Below, in pieces: positions 8,720-13,961 of a stretch of 13,961 bases of DNA. The notes beneath the pieces are model-generated. The model saw only the letters and a program-made list of their open reading frames with translations. It was not told where the DNA came from and searched no databases. The position numbers were made by a program, and so were the translations under genes. Every line of letters starts with the position of its first letter. Position 1 is the stretch's first letter. Location: contig JADGJH010000837.1 of NCBI GenBank assembly GCA_027596945.1, positions 1 through 13,961 of the forward strand, read 5' to 3'. This DNA comes from Physocladia obscura (taxonomy: Eukaryota; Chytridiomycota; Chytridiomycetes; Chytridiales; Chytriomycetaceae).

Positions 8720-11488
8720 ATGCGTGGGAGACAAGCAGGGATTGGAAACGTGGCAGGAACCGGAAGCAGCAGTAGCAACAGCAATAACACCAGCAGTAAT
8801 ATCTTGACGAGCGGCGGAACTCTTGCGGGCATCTCGTCAAGCCGCGTATCGTCCGCTTCATCCAATTCTGTCTTGGCTTCAGTATCAGCATCATCACCAG
8901 CCAATACCGCCAGCTATTCCGGAAATTACAACTTTTCAAACTCAAGCAACTATTCGCCAAACTATTTCCCTAATCACTCGGGGGGCTCCGCTGCCAAAAA
9001 CTTTCCCCGCCAGTCCCAGCGCCAAAAAAAGGCGCTGAGAAAAAACAGTGAGCTGAGTCTGCTTCAGGTATTTCTGTATTGAACTTGCGCAACTTATTGT
9101 CGATCTATGTTGTTGGTGTTTCAACAATGCCATCAGTTTTTTGGTAATATTAACGAAAAGATTTAAAACAGCCACTCGAACAGAACTCACTGTCTCTGTC
9201 GCAAATGCCCCCAGCTAATAAGCGCGGTGAAATTTCTTTGACTCATCTAGTCAACTTCTCGTTTCCACCACGCGAAACTCCGCCACCCACAACGTCCTCG
9301 TCTATTCGACGTAAAAAGAGCTCATTTTATATCCCTTTCAATAAAGAAAAGTTCATCAATGCAAAGTTGGGGCCTTTACGTTTGTTTCTTTTATTTTGTC
9401 AATTTATTTCGGTGTCTTAACAAGTTTAATCACGTTTAGCTACCGATTTGTCTTGAGACCGGCGCAATATAAAGCACATTTGCAGAATCCCGACATTGCA
9501 ATTCCATGGAATCAGATACTCCAAGTTATTATTCCCTATCCTATTCATAGCCATCCAAACTGTCCCATTTGCTTGACGCCACCTATTGCACCACGAGCAA
9601 CTCGATGTGGTCATGTATTTTGCTTTCCTTGCTTATTGAGATATCTGGATGCAAACGGAACTGGAGGAGAATACGGGACCTGTCCGGTTTGCTTGGAGTA
9701 TGTTTACGCAAAAGATGTGCAACCTGTCGAGTATCTTGCAGTTGAAGAGTACGCCAAAAATTATGAAGCACATTTTACCCTTATGAAGCGCGGCGTGGTA
9801 ATTTCACCTCGCTCCTCTTTAATTTTTTTGCGAAGTTATATTATGTTATTCATCTGGCAATTTCTCTGTGCTTCTCTCTTTTTTCCCCCCCTCCAAAGCA
9901 TTCTACAATCGCTCTTCCAAAGACAATATGGACTCTTCATTATGACTGTCCGCCAACCCAAACCCCATCGAATCAGCCGTTTTCTCATCTTCTCATTGCC
10001 AGTCGTGAATCGCATTTATTTCATCTCGCCGCCGATCGTGCCGCGCTTAATATATTGAAGCGCGAAATACAGAAAGAAGAAGCCGCATATCGTCTTGCGG
10101 CCTCATCAGCTGATTTCTTCGGAAAATTTGATGGAAAATTACATGCGGAATTGGCTGTTCAAAGCGCGTCTGAGAGGCGATTCGTTGATCAGGCACTCAA
10201 CCTTGTGAACTCTAGTGCAGAAGTAGCAAACGATGATACGTTTTGGGTGATGAGAGAAGAAGAACGCGGTAAATACAGTCTTGTACCTGGATATGTCGCA
10301 CCAGCTAAACAGCATAGTAGCACTACTCCAATCGTTACGAAGCAAGGATCGAGCAAAAATCGTATCAATTATGTTGGAGAAGCTACTTCTGCTTTTGCTT
10401 CTGTGGGAGGGCAGAAAAGTAACAGCAGCCCTGATCAAGGACGAAATGAAAATGCAGCCGAAAATTCTGCTATTAAGGCTCAAGTTAATACCAGAACTGG
10501 CCATCCGCCAGCAGAGCATTATTTTTTTTATCAAAGTGCTGATGGGCAACATGTGTACCTCCATCCGTTAGATATCAAAATTTTGACGCATGAGTTTGGC
10601 GGATATGAAAAATTCCCAGATAATTTGATTGGAAAAATCTTGGCTGTTCAAGAATCGACAATGACTGAGGTAGTTACGCACAAATGTTGGGCGGTCTTTT
10701 ATAACTCAATATTTATTATTTAGGATCTTCGGAAAAAATGCAGATATTTAAGTCATATTCCACTGTCATGTGATGTCAACTTTTGCGAAATGGACTTGTC
10801 GAATTTGGTTTCAAATGATACTCTTAGTGTATTTCAAAGTGTGTTTGAAAAAATAGAAAATACTTACTATACCAACTAAATACAATTTAAATTTTTAGAT
10901 GAACTTTCGCAACGTGAGAAAGAGCATCGAAAAATTGAAGAAAAAGACGATATCAATGGAAAAAGAGTGATGGATGTTAATGAACTGGCAATTTCATCGA
11001 AACTATCAGCTTCAGTGTCTATCGCATCTTTGAAATCGCCAACAGATTGGATTGATAGTAATTACCCTGCTCAAGATGGTGCTTCAAGTTCATGGGAAGA
11101 TCCATCTATGTTTGACGTATTATTTCCTGCGGCAGTTCCAACTGCAAGCCCAATGTCGGCAAGTCACAATTCTGAAGTTAAAGATACCTCCGTAAAAGTC
11201 TGGAACCAACACCCAGCAGTCGGAACCAGTTTTGCCAGTGCAGCAGCATCAAAAAATAGCAGCAGTAATGGAGGCAGTCGATATGCGAGTTTAAAGCGTG
11301 ATGATAGTGATGAAGAGGGACGGGAGTATCGACATATCGAAACACAATGGGCTATCGATTTAGAGGAAATTCTTTTGGCTGACAATGAAAACGGTGGAAG
11401 CTTTGGGTCAAATGTAGTGAAAGGGAAGAAAAAAAAGAAAAAAGGGGTTATGGTTGCCAGTAATGGTGGCCGTCGAGGAGGGGCTTGA
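8720..11488 (+). CDS. RNF10: RNF10-type RING E3 ubiquitin ligase
   Basis: Exons are 8720-9067, 9172-9365, 9440-9797, 9899-10669, 10724-10838 and 10899-11488, giving 791 residues (human RNF10 is about 811). The N-terminus (1-90) is Ser/Asn/Gly-rich low complexity. A basic segment and ISLTHLVNFSF precede a PFNKEKFINAN block. The C3HC4 RING spans residues 222-265 (CPIC ... CGHVFCFPC ... CPVC; 9561-9692). HSTIALPKTIW follows. The family's C-terminal signature YFFYQSADGQHVYLHP is at about 508, then DLRKKCRYLSHIPL, and a lysine run near the end (KGKKKKKK). From family knowledge, RNF10 (yeast counterpart Mag2) ubiquitinates 40S proteins uS3/uS5 in ribosome quality control; the same role is inferred here. 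Intron 2 uses donor GTTGGG at 9366, chosen because it restores the frame and the conserved Ala-Asn junction. The introns at 9366 and 9798 give misleading hydrophobic read-through. Confidence 0.92.
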
Positions 11489-11506
11489 GCAGATCTTTTC
11501 AACAAA

Positions 11507-11512
11507 AATAAA
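11507..11512 (+). terminator. AATAAA signal of the RNF10-like gene
   Basis: AATAAA starts 19 nt after the TGA (11486-11488), in a 93-bp gap that must also hold the promoter of the next gene. That gap is otherwise pyrimidine-rich with no clear TATA box. Confidence 0.45.
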
Positions 11513-11581
11513 GAACTTTCCCTTTGCCTTTTCTTCACCATTTTTCATTATTTGGAACGAAAAGAAGCAAAAAGTTAAACA

Positions 11582-13917
11582 ATGGACGAACGCTCTGTAA
11601 CATCTTTAACGGATATTCTACCACGAAAAATCCTCTGCGCTATATTCGCGGAAGTAGAAAATCCCTCAGAACTTGCTGTTTTATCAGATATTTTTCTGAA
11701 AATTGCAAAAGACCCGTATACTGTGACAGCATGGATTCGAAAACATCCGACGGCACTCACAAAATGGGCTACGAGCTGGGCAGAAGCGCGTACAACCTCA
11801 AGAAATAATAATAAAATTAACCCTGCCGGATCAAATGCTGCATTTGGTATGCAAATGGCGTTTCCGGCTTGTGCTTTGAAAGAAATATCTATTGCCTTGC
11901 TACTTGATACCACTATCACAAAAAATTCATTTCTGGGAGAACCAGAGTCTCGTAGAAATATTATACGTGCTTTGTGGGCGCTTGCGTGTTTTAAGAATTT
12001 TGTAAATGTGTGCGTTGATGCATTAGGTACTTCCCTTTTTCTCTCAATTTTCTGTCAATATGAAACATTTTTTTATTCTAGCCGCCGCCGCACCAGCACT
12101 TACGGCCGAATTTGACGAAATCTCATGGAAGGAAACATTGTTTGCTGCAGTTGGAGCATCGCATGAAATGCTCCGTTTTCTAAATATCGTAATTCTCCGA
12201 TATCCGGATTCGATTGATCAGTTTATTCCTGATGCGTGCGTTTTTTCCGCAATTACAGGTATATAGTTGATTCAATCTTCAAAAATGAGTTGCCAAGAGT
12301 AGCCGTGTACGATAAACGCAATTTTTTAGGAAAATTGCAAGCCCTCACTATCCTCGCAGATCGGCCATCTGGAGCTAAAACAATACAAACCCGCGGCCTT
12401 GAAATGTTGCGAATCGCAGCAGGTAACGGACACCGGCACTTAGTTCTCTACCTTGTTGGCCGTGGCGGATTCTCGGAACACCATGACCAGTTGATTAAAA
12501 CTTACCGGGGACTTCACGTGCTTCTTGAAGCCGCTGAAAAAAGAATTCTTGACAGTAAACTTTTCGATGTGGTAATGGAGTCGTGGTTATTTGACACTGA
12601 CCCTCCGGAACCTACACCGACCGCTGCCTCCGTAAATAGCAACAGTGGTGCGCAGAACCAGTTTGCACTGCGTTGGCGGATGAGTTGCGAACTTGCATGC
12701 GAACGTAATCACCTCCAGCTTTTACAGAGGCTGCTTGATTACCGCAAGGCCAAAGCTTTTGTGGATTCAAATATTGTCAAGAGTGGAAGCTTAAAAATCC
12801 GATTGCGTATGTTTGCCCTTGCGACAGCAAATGGCAATAATGAGTTGGCAGGAAAACTGTTGGAACTTGCCGCCAGAGAGGATACCGACGTTGGGTTAGC
12901 AACCATTGAAGCTGGACAGATTGATATGCTTGCAGGAATGGGAGCGTTCAAGACAGCAAATGAACGATGTGCACTATTATTAAAACGGTCAGTTTTTTTG
13001 TTTCACATATTTCAATTCCTCATCAGAAAGTTAAAAATAGATACTGCCATATTATTGATAGTGACTTGGCACCACAACTTGGCCTCACAGTTAATGATGA
13101 CCACGCTTGGAGAAGTAACGTATCTACACATCGCCTCGCCGCCGTGGAATACTTGTGTACAAGCGATGTACACTTCCTTGAAAGTATTGAAAAAATCGAT
13201 CTTAATGATCAAATGTGGAGTGCTTTCAAATTAGGATATATTGAAGTAGCTGTGTACCTCAAAGAAACTTGCGGGATTCTTGTTGAATGGATGGACACAG
13301 CATCTGTGTGGAGTCTCTCAGAAGTTGCAAGTCAGAATTTAACAATCAGTCCAAGCGACGCAATTCCACCTGCAATCACGATGGCATTATTTGAAACACT
13401 TGGTGGAAGTTGGACTGTTGGTGTGGATAATGCAAACAACGGTGCTGCAGGAAATGGAAAAACTTCTCCGTCAAATACAGATATTGGTGCATTATTAGTT
13501 GCGGCTGAGGCATCCAAAGATGCAAATCTAGGAGCAAAATTAAAAGTTGTGACTGACTATGAAGCTGCGTCAAGACAAATGTCAAGAGATGCTAGCTTCT
13601 TGAAGATATTTCATCCAAGAATGATCATTAATCCTGAGGACAAAATGTGGACAAAATTCTTAGATGGAAAGCTTGATGCTGCGGACAAAAGTGAAGGATT
13701 TTCGTGGATGGAGCCCAAAAAAGAAGATACAACTGATTTTGGAAATGAAGCTAATAATATTGTCAATTTTTGGCGTGATAATGGACTGAAACAAGAACGT
13801 GAGAATGAGGAACTTAGCTTCTATTTGGGACTTGGGGGAAAGTTACCCGAAACAGAAGATGCAGCGCAAAAAGCGAAGGAAATTGAGTTGGCGCGTCAAA
13901 TTCATGCAGAGTACTAG
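11582..13917 (+). CDS. uncharacterised protein: F-box-like N-terminus and ankyrin-like repeats
   Basis: Exons are 11582-12026, 12082-12258, 12330-12987 and 13041-13917, giving 718 residues. I do not recognise an orthologue. Residues about 10-50 (ILPRKILCAIFAEV...ELAVLSDIF) have the spacing of an F-box: Leu-Pro, then two amphipathic helices. The rest is helical with degenerate ankyrin-like units, for example MLRIAAGNGHRHLVLYLVGR, MSCELACERNHLQLLQRLLD, MFALATANGNNELAGKLLEL and MWSAFKLGYIEVAVYLKE. The last 60 residues are charged and look like coiled coil. An SCF-type substrate adaptor is conceivable, but that is inference. There is no signal peptide or membrane span. The third intron is ambiguous: I chose donor GTCAGT (12988) and acceptor AAATAG (13040), because the alternative ending at CATCAG would be about 35 nt, shorter than any other intron here. 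Confidence 0.78.
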
Positions 13918-13934
13918 CACTTTTTCTCTTTTAT

Positions 13935-13952
13935 GGGGGGGGGGGGGGGGGG
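13935..13952. other. 18-G homopolymer at the window end (probable artefact)
   Basis: A run of 18 G is followed by a GC-only tail (GCGCGGGGCG) to the last base. It does not resemble a TTAGGG-type telomere. G runs at contig ends are typical of two-colour sequencing dropout, so this is best treated as an assembly edge. Confidence 0.6.
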
Positions 13953-13961
13953 CGCGGGGCG

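Noticed and set aside
8580..8960. Minus-strand frame with a cysteine-rich block upstream of the tectonic signal peptide
   Set aside because: The cysteines are the antisense of AGC/AAC/AGT repeats in the Ser/Asn-rich first exon of the RNF10-like gene. The tectonic start at 8690 has the signal peptide; the upstream extension has no family support.
9798..9898. Apparent transmembrane helix in the RNF10-like gene
   Set aside because: The hydrophobic read-through is a 101-nt intron (GTAATT...AAAG). Splicing restores LMKRGV-HSTIALPK, which matches RNF10; the continued frame does not.
13935..13961. Telomere or G-quadruplex element at the window end
   Set aside because: A single uninterrupted G run plus a GC-only tail has no telomeric repeat unit and is better explained as a sequencing or assembly artefact.
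1..13961. tRNA, rRNA, CRISPR array or complete transposon
   Set aside because: No tRNA-like B box or cloverleaf, rRNA stretch, regularly spaced repeat array, transposase or reverse transcriptase was seen by eye; a covariance-model scan was not possible.

Overview
The window is nuclear DNA of an intron-rich, very compact eukaryote, most likely a zoosporic (chytrid-type) fungus. Three things point there. The genes carry 26 short introns (45-140 nt) with GT..AG ends. The gene set is opisthokont in character (MDC1-like, USB1, RNF10). A tectonic gene, whose product belongs to the ciliary transition zone, implies a flagellated stage. The fungal placement is inference; another flagellated opisthokont is possible. 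All gene models below were spliced by hand from reading frames, splice signals and family resemblance, and none was checked against transcripts.

Layout: 1-380 is AT-rich, with two perfect inverted repeats, an open stretch that may be the last exon of an upstream gene, and a TATA-like box. 381-5134 (+) is a seven-exon gene for a 1446-residue FHA plus tandem-BRCT protein of the MDC1 type (DNA damage checkpoint mediator). Only 35 bp later, 5170-6273 (+) is a six-exon gene for the U6 snRNA 3' exonuclease USB1. It converges, across 41 bp, on an eight-exon tectonic (TCTN family) gene on the minus strand, 8690 to 6315. That gene diverges, across 29 bp, from 8720-11488 (+), a six-exon RNF10-type RING ubiquitin ligase. 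Last, 11582-13917 (+) is a four-exon gene for an unrecognised 718-residue protein with an F-box-like N-terminus and degenerate ankyrin-like repeats. The window ends in an 18-G run that looks like a sequencing or assembly edge.

The genes do not form a pathway; they are unrelated housekeeping, DNA-repair and ciliary genes packed tightly. The most interesting material is the MDC1-like protein. It keeps the residues that read phosphorylated H2A(X) and has a repeated T-L-L-[V/F]/T-L-F motif in the linker where animal MDC1 carries its TQXF cluster. The extreme compaction is also notable: AATAAA signals overlap stop codons, a divergent promoter is 29 bp long, and a possible 41-nt intron would fuse MDC1-like and USB1 in frame.
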